Assembly (NCBI GenBank): GCA_020284085.1
Contig: JACEVL010000520.1
Location: 716,581 to 780,580 of the forward strand
Reading direction: 5' to 3'
Source of the DNA: Aporrectodea caliginosa
Lineage: Eukaryota > Annelida > Clitellata > Crassiclitellata > Lumbricidae
DNA length: 64,000 bases
The notes under the pieces were generated by a model, which made no database searches, was not told the DNA's origin, and saw only the letters and a list, made by a program, of their open reading frames with translations. Both the position numbers and the translations under genes were made by a program. Positions 11,086 to 47,845 of the stretch are shown here, piece by piece (position 1 is the stretch's first letter; the number at the start of each line of letters is the position of its first letter).

Positions 11086-11590
11086 TATTCGAAACAAATA
11101 TAACAGGAACAGATAATACAGATTTGCGTGCACAACTAAATAAACTAAAGAAACTACTTTGCTTTTAACAGCCCAAGTTTAAATGGAAAAATTAGAGTCA
11201 TTCCACTTTAGTGTATAAAGCATTTTCAATGAAGAATTGTATAAAGCATTTTATAAAGCATTTTAAATTAATTCTGATCAAGCATTTTCAAGTTATATAT
11301 TCCTGTCAACAGTTTAAGATTTGAAACAACTTCCATTGAATTCACAACGTAAACTTTCAACTTTTAAGGCACTAGCAACAGTTCGATTGATATGTGAAGC
11401 ATAATCAAAAGAAATCACCATTCTAACTGCTCTTCAATGTTCTGAATTCTGAATTCCAGCCGAAATTAGGGTAATAATGTCAAAATCCAAGCAGTTAAGA
11501 ACTACAGACTTTGTTCTGTTGAATGCAAGTAAAATAACTCAGACCACAAAAATTGTAATCGTAATGTCATTTCAACCAACTACTTTGACC

Positions 11591-11687
11591 TTATTCTGGT
11601 TTGGTAAGGAAAGTCTGAACGGTGCTGTTGAATTCTTGGAAGTAGCGTTGATGTATGTTATGCTTTCCATCAGCATAGACATGCAGC
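11591..11687 (-). CDS. BPHL: BPHL-like exon 6 (catalytic His, C-terminus)
   Basis: 97 bp, residues 273-304 and TAA. Acceptor ATTCCAG|GCTGCA. Reads QLHVYADGKHNIHQRYFQEF and ends TFLTKPE. The GKHN-H motif gives the third triad residue, and the phase matches exon 5. Confidence 0.9.
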
Positions 11688-14600
11688 CTGGAATAGATGA
11701 GCACATCAAAATGTAATGTAATTTATGTAAATGAATTAGTAATTTATATAGCGCCACTCACAGCTGTGGCCATTCAGTAGAGCTCCCAGTGCGAGAACCC
11801 CGAGAGAAGAAATAGGTTTTAATATGAGACAGAGATGAAGATAATGATCCAGAAAGGAAAGTCTCACACAGAGTAAAGGGAAGGGCATTCCATAAGGAGG
11901 GCCCAATGATGGCAAAGGATTGATTTTGAGCAAGTGTGGTCCTATCTCGTGGGACAAAGCAGTCGGACCGGTCCAGAGATTGGAGAGGCCGATGAAAAGA
12001 TGCAGAAAGAGGAGGACGAATTAGATCCCGAGATATTTAGAGCAACACAAAAGCAAGTGTAACAGAAGAACGCAGGAAAGGGTCCAGTAGACAGAGTATG
12101 GCTAATAATAATTAACTGTTGGCTATATTTAGCTAATCTTTGTTAAGAGCAGAGATAGTTCTTACTGTGAATTCTTGATCCTTTCTGCCAAGAATTCTGG
12201 ATGAACTTTTGGCACAAGAGGATCTTTTGCTCCATGTAGTATCAACGTTGGACACGTGATCTTGCTCAGTTCCTCCTGGCATATGTCCCCTACAGCAACA
12301 AACAATTGAATCTAAGTTCCAATGAATACCTTAAATAAAAATAAAATTCGTTTATTAATTCAAACTGACAAGTATGCAGTAAGATTACAGATATAGTAGT
12401 AACAGATGATAACAAGTTTAACAGGAGTCGAATTTATACTCTATGGCAGCCTGTAAGGCACCCATCTGTCCTACTGCTCATTTTACAGTTGCCCCTAGGG
12501 AATGGAAGGCTGAGTCAACCTTATGGGGCTAGCAGGTATTGAACGCACATCCTTCTGACCTTCCTGTCAGCATGTCACCATTCAACCATCTCCCATCCTG
12601 ATGTACAAACTGCATACAGAGTATGGTAGTCATGCAAACTTCAAACACGGTTGCAGGATAAAGATTCATCTAAATGGATTAAACCCAAGAAAAGCAAACT
12701 TTAAATATGATAAACTGAGTATGCTTGCAGTTCACATGACCACTTCTAAGCAAGTTATTAAAGAGTTATTATAAGTCATACTGAAGTATATTACCGGTAT
12801 TTACTTTTCAACACTTCATACTTGGAATGTAAAATGTTGGTAAATTTTAAGTATAGTGTTAACCTTACAATTATTTGTATCGATCTCCAATATGAATGCT
12901 TTCATCATGTTACTTCGAAAAATTTAAATGGCAAAATTTCAATATAAATCCAGCAGAACCAACCTTTCCTTTCCGTCCAGTATCTTGTATAAGCATCAAC
13001 CCAGTTAGAAAACTCTCTTCGAAGGTAATCTTCCTTGTAGATACTCAGAAAAGTTTTGCGCATCCCTGAACTCCAAGAATCGATATTTCGTATCTTTTCA
13101 TACACAGGTATTTCTTCTTCCAACACATGTGCTGCGGCTCCCCACACTACCAACTTCCGAACTTTTTCCGGGTAACGAGCAGCAACCATCAGGGCCGTTA
13201 TTCCACCATCGCTCCACCCCAAAAGTGAGAATTTCTCTGCTCCAAGGGTCTACATGAAAGAAAACAAAACATTCTCACCATAAAACGGTTTAGCCTAAAA
13301 TAACATGGAAAATTTTGAAACATAAGATCTCTTAACAGTCCACAAACATTACTAAAAATGGCAATAAAGATGCACTTCGTTGTATACAATGTAATGCACG
13401 TGCGCTTGTCAGATGTAAATAAAGGCTACTTACTTACTTACTTACTTACTTGCACCCATAAACCTGGTTTTAAAAATCTCTTTACCTGTCGCAAGTCTCA
13501 ATTAATTGATAAGCATCAAGTATGTTTTGTGACTAACGAGTTTACACAGCTTTACTGGCAAATATTTTCCTGTTACAGTTACTTCGTTCAAAGAGGAATG
13601 ACTTCAGGTAAGTCAAGCACCTTTTTCTGCCTTCACATTCTACACAAAACTTGTTTATGATTTTAAAATATCAGTTTTAATTGATTTCGTATCAGGTAGC
13701 AGGGTGATCCGTCTACAATACCTCCCAGACGAAAACCCAATTTTTGAGCGGCTTTGCCTGGAGGCAGACATCAGTTTTTCTCAATGGTCCTAAGGAACCT
13801 GGGTCATGCACTACATAATTATGTTACTACTACCCAAAAAGCCCCTATGTCTTATGACCACAATCGCATGACTGCTCCCTGCCTCTTGCATACAATCTAT
13901 TGCAGATACTTTAATAATTAGAATGTAGTACTCTTTTTCATTAAGATGTATGTACACCAGAGTGCAGTTATACAACAGGAATAATAAAGATTATATCTAC
14001 TTATTTAATTTGCTTATGTAAGAAAATGTCTAGCATTCATTTAACAGCCCCATTTGGATTATGTTAAATTCTTGCATATTATTGACCTAATAACTGCTTG
14101 ATTTTGGTGTGCCATCGGTTCATGGATGCTTTGTTCATCACACAAATGGTGTTTTCCCGTTCCACACTGGTGCAACAGAAGTTATAAATTACAATTACAA
14201 CTTACAAGACATGAAATTTGTGTCTGCTTAAAATACCTAGCTCTTCACTGGTCCAGCAATGTACCACCAGTTGATAAGAAATGTCAAAGCCAAATCAACA
14301 CATGCATAACCTTAAAACGATAAAATCATGGCAAGCTTATTGTTGCCTGTGTAAAATTCAAGCACTACCTTCATCATCTTTGCAGCCAGGTCAGCATCTC
14401 GCCCCAGAAAGTGCTCCGGCCAACTTCGATTTGGAGGAATGCTGCTTCCATAGCCAGGAGGATCCCAGCCAAACAACGTGAAAAGGTCCTTGTTCATGTT
14501 TTCCATCTGGTACTTGAAATCTGTCTTCACACATCCTATGTGATACATAAAAAATCAATTTCAGTTTTAAGGTTCAGTGAAAGAGAAGGCTCTATGATGT

Positions 14601-17456
14601 GAAAAGATCACATTTCTACAGGTCAATACTGCCTTTTCAGTGGTGGCATTTCTTGGTGCAGCACTGATAAGTGCAACAACATGTCCATTGTCTATATGAC
14701 AGTTTGTTTGGAATGGTTACCCTCTGTTTGTCATTGAACACTCCCAGAGTTTCTGCTACATGCTGAACATAAACTCTTAAACAACCGAGTCTTGCAACAC
14801 GACATTGCAACTCTGGAATGGTGCTCCTCTTAGCATCTACTTCTATTTTATTTATATTTTATTAAGTAATTTAATTTTAATTAAAAAGCTAATATAATAT
14901 TTCCATCTCAACATGGTTTTCAAGCTGGTCACTCTCCATCTATGCCATTGCCGAGTATACAAGACAAAATATCAGAAGCAATAGAAAATAATGAATACTC
15001 TCTTGGAGTCTTTTTCGACTTGGCCAAGGCTTTTGATACTGTGAACCATAACATTCTACTTAAAAAACTAAATAACTATGGCATAAGAGGAGCCCAACTC
15101 AATTGGTTTGCCAGTTATCTTGACGACCGCTCACAATTAGTGCACTGCAACGGAGCCTCTTTGATGATGCGTGCAATTAATTTTGGGGTTCCTCAAGGAT
15201 CGAATCTAGGGCCACTATTATTCCTAATCTATATTAATGACCTTCCAAACGCCTCACCTCTTATGTATTTCATTCTCTTTGCTGATGATACTAATATCTT
15301 CTTTTCCCACAGTTCCTTGGACATTTTATATCAAAAACTAAATGTTGAGCTTGCTCTGATTGCCAAATGGTTTCGTGCCAATAAATTATCTCTCAATCTT
15401 GATAAGACCAATTATATATTATTTAGGTCTCATAAAAAAAATTGTCCCTCTGACTCAAAAACACTATGTATCGATGGTAACCCCATTACTCAGGTGACGT
15501 CATCCAAGTTTCTAGGAGTAATACTGGACCAGCATCTGTCATGGAAAGACCATATTAAGACAATCTCCTCCAAAATAGCAAAGAATATGGGGATCTTAAA
15601 TCGTGCCTCCTACCTTCTGCCACCCAAGGTTCGGTTAACGCTTTATTACTCGCTGATATATCCCTACCTTGGCTATTGTAACTTGATCTGGGCCTCTACG
15701 TACCAGTCAAACCTGCAAAGGTTGACCATCCTCCAAAAGCGAGCTGTCCGATTCATTGCTGGCACTCCCTACGGATCTCACACCAGCAAGTCGTTTCTTG
15801 AATTTAAAATGTTAACTGTTGAACAGATTAGGATAGCGCAAGTAGGCGAATTCATGTATCGGTATGAGCACAATCTATTACCTGCTATATACCAAAAACT
15901 TTTCCTCCTTACCTCTGAAATACATTCCTATCCCACCAGAAGCACCAAGTTGTATCGACAGCCCTTTGCCCACACAAATACTCGACTGTTTTCCATTAGA
16001 TTTGCAGGGGTTAAGGTATGGAATGATGTTCCCCTATGGATCCGACAATTGACTGCTTTAAAAATATTTAAGAACAAATTACGCTACTATCTGATACACC
16101 AAGGCAATTGAATGAATGTTATTTACTGTTACGGGTGTTTAGTTAAGTTCTATTAGTTAAGTCATTGAAATTTTTTTAAATTCCTGTCTCCGAAAGCAAG
16201 CTTGCTGTCATGTGTTATCGAGACTTTTTATTTCATTACCTGGGTGGCCCTATTTAGCGGGATAATCCATCCCTTCAGGGTCCTCCACTTGGTAACCGGA
16301 ACGTCGTTGAATTATCACTGCCATAATTGTAAATATGTTGTCGGTTACAGGAAAAATAAATTGAATTGAATTGAATTTACCAAGTCCAAACTTCTACTTT
16401 ATTCTAATCTATCTTTAAACTTACAATACTTGTGTCCTCAACAGGACACCATATTCCTCGACTGGTAATCCTCTTGGTACTTAAAAGTTCCAACTGACAG
16501 ACTAATATGTTCCAATTCGCTACCAAAAGCGCCTACTGACATCGTATCCTAATCCACTTTGCTACCAAAAGCTCCTATGGAAATCTTAGTGTAAATGTTA
16601 TAAGCTGTTATTGGTTGCAAGTTTTCAACATGACAGTCTAGACATTGTCTGTCTCGAAGGATCGCCCATTTGGTTGGCAAAATTCCTTAGACTTCTACAA
16701 ACTACTACTTCTCAGAGTTCTGATCTAAGAGCACAACTGAATATATATATATATCTAAAAACAGTATAGTTTTAAATTTTGTGACATGATACACTGCATT
16801 CAAATACATGAACTGAAAAAAGATGTGAAGTTGTAGAAATTTATGCACAGACCAACCGAGTGCACCAGGCAACAGAAACAAATGGTGTTTTCCCGTTCCA
16901 GTTACATCATACGACAAATTTATCCCATCAACTTCAATCTTCTTCGACACAATGGCTCTATACATTAAAACAAAACAAAAAATTTAAATCACATTCATGA
17001 ACTTTCATGTTACCATTTGCACGCTGTATCTAAACTTCAAGTTGTCTACCATTCAATTAAAAAATACTAGTCAGTAAAATAATATGCAAAGTTGCTTGTA
17101 TGTACCCTCTTGTTTTTGTTGTGCTGGACTTTGACCCAACTGATCACTGACCATCATTTCAAGCCTTGTGCACTTAGGGGAGTCTTCTGACTAGATAAGG
17201 TTAGAAAGGAAACATAAATTAGAAAATATTACCAACATCAAACTGAAAACACAAAATATTTTGGTGCAAATCTTCAGTACAACAAATTGCAAGGAAATGT
17301 CAGAAGTTTTTTACCGAGAATCATCGCCCTTGACGTCTGAAGTGGATTTCCCAGCACTTGCCTGAAACACACTAAAACAAATACCACAAAAATAACTGTT
17401 CCAAACCAACGTTTTTCTAAACACCGAAAATGCACGTTTATAACAATTCTATCCAA
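11591..17456 (-). CDS. BPHL: valacyclovir hydrolase / BPHL-type serine hydrolase, complete, 6 exons, 304 aa
   Basis: Alpha/beta-hydrolase of the BPHL (valacyclovirase) family, which hydrolyses alpha-amino-acid esters. Exons on the minus strand: 17456-17315, 16955-16857, 14535-14369, 13249-12964, 12289-12166, 11687-11591. All introns are GT-AG, phases 1, 1, 0, 1, 2 agree, and the frame closes at TAA 11591-11593. Landmarks: oxyanion region LLPGALG (75-81); WDPPGYG (104-110); nucleophile elbow GWSDGG with Ser149; acid Asp254 in HGAKDPLVP; His282 in DGKHNIH. Human BPHL uses Ser122, Asp227 and His255, so all three are offset by exactly 27. Asp150 corresponds to human Asp123, which selects substrates with an alpha-amino group. 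Residues 17-31 are hydrophobic behind a basic start, suggesting a signal anchor or organelle-targeting leader. A LINE sits in intron 2 and a SINE in intron 4. Confidence 0.93.
11740..12060 (-). repeat. dispersed repeat with T1-like end, in BPHL intron 5
   Basis: On the minus strand it ends AGTGGCGCTATATAAATTAC, a diverged T1 tail, preceded by a body with GGGCCCTCCTTATGGAATGC (plus strand 11882-11910 region). A related arrangement (T1 end plus a conserved flank) is at 24620-24870. Confidence 0.5.
12166..12289 (-). CDS. BPHL: BPHL-like exon 5 (catalytic Asp)
   Basis: 124 bp, residues 232-272. Acceptor CTGTAG|GGGACA, donor TCACA|GTAAGA, phase 2. Contains GDICQEEL and HGAKDPLVP. Confidence 0.93.
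12330..12605 (-). mobile_element. tRNA-like SINE family S4, in BPHL intron 4
   Basis: Minus-strand head GGGAGATGGTTGAATGGTGA with B-box-like GTGCGTTCAATACC, body AAGGTTGACTCAGCCTTCC and CTAGGGGCAACTGTAAAATG, then an A/T-rich end. Paralogues are at 10785 and 36285. Confidence 0.65.
12964..13249 (-). CDS. BPHL: BPHL-like exon 4 (nucleophile elbow)
   Basis: 286 bp, residues 137-231. Acceptor ATGTAG|ACCCTT, donor GAAAG|GTTGGT, phase 1. Contains GWSDGGITALMVAA with the catalytic serine and most of the cap domain. Confidence 0.94.
13424..13451. repeat. (CTTA)n microsatellite
   Basis: Short tetranucleotide run in BPHL intron 3, at the 3' side of an AATAAAGG motif; possibly the tail of an old retroposon. 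Confidence 0.7.
14369..14535 (-). CDS. BPHL: BPHL-like exon 3
   Basis: 167 bp, residues 81-136. Acceptor CATAG|GATGTG, donor ATGAAG|GTAGTG, phase 0. Carries KTDFKYQMENMNKDLF and WDPPGYGSS. Confidence 0.92.
14908..16375 (+). mobile_element. 5'-truncated but open non-LTR retrotransposon (LINE-B), in BPHL intron 2
   Basis: The reading frame runs without interruption from about 14908 (FPSQHGFQAGHSP just upstream of ATG 14942) to the stop at 16111. RT blocks in order: FFDLAKAFDTVNH, GVPQGSNLGPLLFLIYINDLP, catalytic FADD (residues 113-116 of the 389-codon ATG frame), then LNLDKTNYILF and a C-terminal thumb. The endonuclease and first RT blocks are missing. The 3' UTR has a TTTAGCGGGATAATCCATCCC signature and ends in AATTG pentanucleotides (about 16357-16375). 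Because the frame is open, the insertion is probably young. It is antisense to BPHL. CR1/L2/jockey-type by motif; exact clade not determined. Confidence 0.88.
16857..16955 (-). CDS. BPHL: BPHL-like exon 2
   Basis: 99 bp, residues 48-80. Acceptor TATAGAG|CC restores frame from exon 1; a competing AG two bases earlier would break it. Donor CTCG|GTTGGT, phase 1. Carries EVDGINLSYDVTGTG and the LLPGALG loop. Confidence 0.88.
17315..17456 (-). CDS. BPHL: BPHL-like exon 1
   Basis: Codes residues 1-47 plus one base. Starts ATG at 17456 (MDRIVINVHF). Donor CTCG|GTAAAA, phase 1. The hydrophobic run WFGTVIFVVFVLVCF is unlike the short human leader. An alternative upstream start cannot be excluded. Confidence 0.78.
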
Positions 17457-17639
17457 GTGGGAACATAAATATTACAAATGATAAACATACACAAGGCAAA
17501 AGTAATATAAAAAATTATATTTAATCCATTTTCTTTTCTTTATATTCTGAGGGCACTAATGACATGTGAATTAATGACTTGCTCAAACCAAAGAGTACTA
17601 CCTTAGGTGTTAAAAAAAGTGGTGCCATCATGTTTTGCT

Positions 17640-17825
17640 TATGTCGGCCCCTCCAGTTGGAACCATCTTCCGCATGAATTGCGTCTTGAGCTCCTCAGCC
17701 TTTCTCTTCCTCTGTTTCGGAAACGCCTGAAGACTATCTTATGTGTTAGAGCCCTGGGTCAGAAGCGCCTCTGAATCTGCGAGTGGCACTATACAAATGT
17801 TCAATTACAATTACAATTACATATG
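17640..17825 (+). mobile_element. LINE-A-type 3'-end fragment
   Basis: Decayed ORF2 end (CCAGTTGGAACCATCTTCCG, the WN-LP motif) followed by the T1 end in diverged form (CAGAAGCGCCTCTGAAT, GGCACTATACAAATG) and an AATTAC repeat. It lies just upstream of the BPHL start. Confidence 0.65.
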
Positions 17826-18384
17826 TCACCCCAGAAATGTGGCTTGCAACATGAGAAATGCAGGTACACAAAATTAATCAAGGTACTATATCAAGTGTAC
17901 TTATAACTAAACAGCCACAAAGCTGTCTGGACAAACTACGCCAAAACCAAAATGGGACAAACTAGAGCAAAGAGCACTTTGATAAACTTTTCTTAAAAGT
18001 ATATTTGAAAAAGACAGCTTTCATTCCTTAAGTAACATGCTGATAGACTAGCTGATAGCCGTTTCTTGCAGGTGAACTCAAGAGGTGTTCTGATTAAACC
18101 ATGGGTGTTAAAGAGCAGGGCCATTTCTGGCCATGTTTGTCTGGCCCGCACAGCACTGCCTAAAGACCACGCAATTTGTGAATAAAAGTTCAAATTAATC
18201 TCGAGAGTTCAGCGAGGTCACGAGAACCAGCTTATTTACACGTGCTCACACTCGATAACCACATAAGGTCAGAATCAGTTCCAAGTCTAGGTCCTAAGTT
18301 CAGAATGGCAGAGTCCATTGACTACCAGGCAAGCTTATAGTATCGGACGCCTAAGGATACAGAGCGTAAGTTTACTGGCATCGT

Positions 18385-18450
18385 GAGTGTCGGTTAGGGT
18401 CAGGTTAGGCATCGTGAGGGTAGGTTAGGGTCAGGGTTAGGGTTAGTATT
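18385..18450 (+). repeat. degenerate TTAGGG-like (interstitial telomere-like) tract
   Basis: Contains GGTTAGGGTCAGGTTAGG and GTCAGGGTTAGGGTTAG. Too short and irregular to be a telomere. Confidence 0.5.
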
Positions 18451-18553
18451 GTCATTAGAAAACCTGGTAACATCCGGCGTCCGCGCAACATGACCAAAGA
18501 TACTGTATAATCCTTCAGCCCACGATACTATAAGTTTGCCTAAATGTTTTCAG

Positions 18554-18717
18554 CAGTGCCGGCACCAGGATTTCAGGTTTGGGGGGCTAAAGCTCCAAAA
18601 ACCTTCCCTTTTGTCCCCTCCTCCCTGTAATTTGCAGTGATTTCCCACTTTTGGGGGGGGGCTAAGCCGCAGTTAGGGGGGGCTTAGCCCCCCTATGGCC
18701 CTCTGGCGCCGCCCCTA
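18554..18717. mobile_element. hAT MITE with 8-bp TSD
   Basis: 164 bp with ends CAGTGCCGGCACCAGG and (complement) TAGGGGCGGCGCCAGAG, flanked by identical octamers GTTTTCAG at 18546-18553 and 18718-18725. The interior is rich in runs of G and GGGGGCTTAGC-type blocks. Confidence 0.87.
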
Positions 18718-18725
18718 GTTTTCAG

Positions 18726-19308
18726 TTGTACGTGAAAGACCTGCACAGTTTTTCTGAGTGCGTAGAATGCTCATCAGATAACGGTCATCATTAGGCCCTA
18801 TTATAATTCAGATGTGAGTTCATTCCAGAGGGTAGTAGGCTACAACCAGGTCGATGGCTACAACAAACTTACTTCAAAACAGTTGCGTTCTTATTAGTTG
18901 CATCTTCAGAAAGCTGGCGATAGACAGGATTCCTAACTGCCATCAAGGCAGCACGGATAGATCGCAGTGACAACATCTCAGATGATCAATTATTTTAAAA
19001 CATTTAATTTGTTTCTAGATGTTTATTAACGCCACGCGAGATACATTAAGATAATTCCCAATTTTCTGGTTCCCTGCTTTACACACACCGTCGAAATCTG
19101 CGACCTTTAAAGCAAGTAAGACGAAGTTAGACGACGTACTCAGTTCCACCAAAAGCAGGCCCGCATTAAGTAGAGAGGGCGCTCAGGATGCTGCAGCACC
19201 CTGACCCGCAGTTTTGAAGGGTCCGTATTTGATAAATATGGGTGCGTGGTGGACCGGTGATTGTCAGAGGGGGAAGAGAGCCTTTGAAAGGTAATCACAG
19301 CACCCAGG
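18726..19308. other. intergenic, nothing recognised
   Basis: No exon or RNA gene seen between the two transposons. Confidence 0.4.
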
Positions 19309-19683
19309 TCGGTGTCACGAAATAGAGTGTCCCCATACATGAGTATCCCCCTTAGCGAAATGGAGTATTCGGTTCAGTTTCCATTTTTGGCGGTTTCTAA
19401 GAGTATTCAGTCCGTAATCAGTCGTACTGTTTGGATTTATTGTACCCATAAAATATTTTAAGTTGCGTATCTTTAGTTTGTACATCGACCTGAAATTAAT
19501 TTTTTGTGTGATTTTGACTGGATTTTCGTCGAGGCTATCATGATGCGTATGACGATGGGGGATAGAATGGTTTATCCCTCCGATACTCTAAACCGGTTTA
19601 TTCCATCCGGGGGGGGGATAAATTCATACATCCCCGGATAGTCTTAATAGTTCCAGAACGGATACTCTATTTCGTGATACCGA
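19309..19683 (-). mobile_element. MITE family M1, copy B (inverted relative to copy A)
   Basis: Begins TCGGTGTCACGAAATAGAG and ends CTCTATTTCGTGATACCGA. Along its length it is the reverse complement of 5760-6120 with scattered substitutions and small indels in G runs. The inferred common end is CGGTRTCACGAAATAGAG. Confidence 0.8.
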
Positions 19684-20463
19684 CGCTAGCCTTAAAGCGG
19701 CTCTGACCAAAAGTCATAACACTTTGGACGCCAATTGGGCCTAGCCTACTTATATTATTAGTAGGCGTTCTTTCCTCAAACCCTCATCGCAAAAGGCATC
19801 GAAAATGCCGTCTGTTTGAATAATACAGGCAAACGTAGCGTTGAAAATACTCTGGTTTCAACATCATCTACGTCCAGTCGACCGTCGTTAAGTTAGTCGG
19901 TTATTCCTTAGCGACTAACTCCGGGAACTAGTGGGCAGATCTCATATCTGACATTTGAAGTCTCCACGTTACTATATATAATTATATAGCGGACCAGCGC
20001 GGTCAGTAGGCTACGCGGGCACCTTAATGGGCCTGGCAGGCTGGCACCAAATCAAATCGGCAGCAGTGGTAAAGGATCTCACCCGATCAATTCATTTACT
20101 ATGAGCAGGGCCGAAGTCATAGGTCGCTATATGGGAAAACCGTCTACTTTTACATTTACTTCTGGGCAGTTGACTGATATCGGAGGTCCTGGTATTAGAA
20201 GTACGAAGGGCGAAGCGATAGTGAAAGTCCGACATTTAAATGTACGTAATTAAGTAAGCAAGCAAGTAAGAAGATTGTGTATTGAGAAGCACTAGCAAAC
20301 GCACAGCACTGTACATGGCAAGATTAATACATTCAAACAAAACAAACAAATTTATATAAGTATACAAGCAAAGAATTGAATGGGAGAAGCTTTCAGGGGG
20401 AACCTAGGGGAGGAAGAGTTAGGGCTAGTCATAGAGGGAAAATGAAGAACTTAAATAGACTGA
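19684..20463. other. region 3' of the kinase gene, nothing recognised
   Basis: No reading frame or repeat family identified. Confidence 0.4.
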
Positions 20464-20485
20464 TTTATTGAAAACATTGTTTATT
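20464..20485 (-). promoter_or_regulatory. candidate polyadenylation signals for the kinase gene
   Basis: Two AATAAA hexamers on the minus strand (20480-20485 and 20464-20469), about 250-270 bp past the TAA of the last exon. Position fits a 3' UTR; no transcript evidence. Confidence 0.45.
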
Positions 20486-20735
20486 TGTATAGCATGCGGG
20501 CAAGGAAGCATTTCTGAGTCAGGTTGTAAAACATAGGAAGCTCACGGTTATGGAACCGTGGCCGCAGTTCATTGCTGGCCCCATTGCGCCATGCATTGGT
20601 GGCAAATGATGGCCAGCTGTGGGCATAAACCTGAGCCCAATGAACATGGCTGTCAAGGTCAGCCGGACTTTGAGAGGGGCCTACCCCCGTCATTCAGACT
20701 TAGAGGGTACCCCCGTCAGACTGCGCCTCATTGCG

Positions 20736-45829
<25,094 letters not shown>

Positions 45830-46157
45830 TGTCTATGGTCTCATCGAGCAAATTTCAGGTTTCAGTTTTTTCCTCAGAATTGCAGAACGACTCCAGAGTA
45901 TGGCTTTCATATGGGATTTGGAGAGAAGCGGAGTTCAGAAGGGGAAACTCACATTGTTCCTATTTCAGAATCTGCAACAAACAGTGCATGTAAATTAAGA
46001 TCGATGCGAAAGACTTGGATGCGATTTAAAGTGCAAGTTATCTAGGAATTGAGCAATGAACGTTACTCCCTTCTACTTATAGTTCGGCAATGCAATTCCA
46101 TTTCAGGAATTGCATTTATTGCATTGCTTACTATTAAAAATGCAATACATCTACTTG
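45830..46157. other. region upstream of the kinase start codon
   Basis: Would contain 5' UTR, an upstream non-coding exon or promoter. I see no clear TATA box or CpG-rich stretch. Confidence 0.35.

Positions 46158-46224
<67 letters not shown>
46158..46224. repeat. (TAA)n microsatellite
   Basis: About 22 trinucleotide units. Confidence 0.95.
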
Positions 46225-46225
<1 letters not shown>

Positions 46226-46339
46226 GTTACCAGTGCGCCTTACAAAACAGCTAACAACAGTCGGGATAAACCCTGGCGAACAAATGTGATTTTAGCATGG
46301 ATTTAAAAGATATTGCCTTCTTTTCGAAGTTCAGTGTTG

Positions 46340-46690
46340 CACAAACGACCACATCATGAGACATCGATGGCGTAATGGAACTGTCCGTTATGGACTTGCT
46401 CAAGGTTACCTACATACTCGTTCCTTGCGCGCAGCTGATTGGCTTGATCTTTTCGTTCCTAGGACTAGGACTGCCTTGGTTCAAACGACGGGCATTTGCT
46501 GTGGTTGGTCCCTCTACTTGGAATGACCTTCCCCTCACTAAGGGCTAAACTAATGACTAGTTTTTCCTCTTTGGTCTCTCGTTCTTTAAAGACGGTTCTT
46601 CTTCCCTGGGGTTTTCGTGCTGAGAGCGCCTCTGAACAGTTATTCTGAGAGAGGCGCTGTATATATCTATAGATTAGATACGATAGTGAT
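46340..46690 (+). mobile_element. LINE-A-type ORF2 C-terminal and 3' fragment
   Basis: Decayed frame with a VPRTRTALVQTTG stretch, a TCTACTTGGAATGACCTTCC (WNDLP) motif and a diverged T1 end (GAGAGCGCCTCTGAACAG, GAGGCGCTGTATATA). Confidence 0.7.
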
Positions 46691-47282
46691 CGTCTGAATG
46701 TGTGTAGGCTCGAAACCTATTCTCCGCGTTACAGGATGTTTACCTTGTATAACGTATAAAGTGCTGCTTCAAATCAATCAGTCTCACTCAGAATACTCGA
46801 AGCTAAATGTCAGTATAAGAACAGACAGTTCTTCAGTGAGACAGTAGCGCCCTGGTAACAGTTACTTAAGGTCACCGTTTTGGGTCTTCGACGTGCACAG
46901 GGAAGGCTCTATGAACGGATTTCCATTCGCAACTTACAATTAGCGCGATGTCCAAGATTGTATCGATTTCAGACAATGTATGGATGTCCAGACATAAGGT
47001 GTCGTTCACTTCTGCCCACACTTCTCTTTACTCCACTGCAGCGGCCAAACGCATATCGCATTCTGATAACATGTGATGCGATGAAATTTGTTGTAATGTG
47101 ATGGATTATATATACTAAGCATGTAACTATGTATGTATATTTGTATGTATGCATGCATACAATGTGAGCATAGTGATATGTTTCGGCGATGTGGATAAGA
47201 CGGTGGCAAACAACGTCGAGAGCCCAGGGTTAGTACTTGGATGATTGATCATCCGTGAAATAACTGAACATCTGGGCCAACT
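46691..47282. other. intergenic, nothing recognised
   Basis: Short frames on both strands near 46880-47154 overlap and show no motif. Confidence 0.4.
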
Positions 47283-47358
47283 CAGCCGTCCATCCTTAAG
47301 GGCTGACAAGTGTTCTGTTGCAGCCGTCCATCCTTAAGGGCTGACAAGTGTTCTGTTG
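47283..47358. repeat. exact tandem duplication of 38 bp
   Basis: CAGCCGTCCATCCTTAAGGG ... TGTTCTGTTG occurs twice back to back without differences. Confidence 0.97.
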
Positions 47359-47789
47359 CAGTCGTGCTTCAGCGATATTTACTTTATGACCCGCGATCTT
47401 TCTGAAGAGCTTCTAAAGAGGCGCATTAATAAGTATCCTAAACTTACAACAAGTATCTTGGAACAACAACTAGTATCTTACAACAACAAGTTTCTTGCAT
47501 CGGATATCTTACCACGTTAATACCACTGGACTATTATGCACAAAACTCTACGCATGAATACTGTTTTGAGTTAAAACTTATGTTCGTCCTTCCGTCTGTC
47601 TGTCTGCCTGTCTGTCTGTATGCCTATTTGAACTATTTGCATGCATATACAGTATGCTATCTAAAGAAAGCAGTTTCCTCTATTCCGGCTACAATAGAAT
47701 TTCCTGAGCAGCATCGTTCAACAGATTCGTAGCGAAACTTCGAGAAAACTCATCCCAGCAAGTCAAGTGGTCACCAAAAGAAGTATGTA

Positions 47790-47814
47790 TCGATGTATAT
47801 AGAATGTATGTATG

Positions 47815-47845
<31 letters not shown>

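Noticed and set aside
18385..18450. Telomere or subtelomere
   Set aside because: Only a few degenerate TTAGGG-like units, surrounded by ordinary interspersed repeats.
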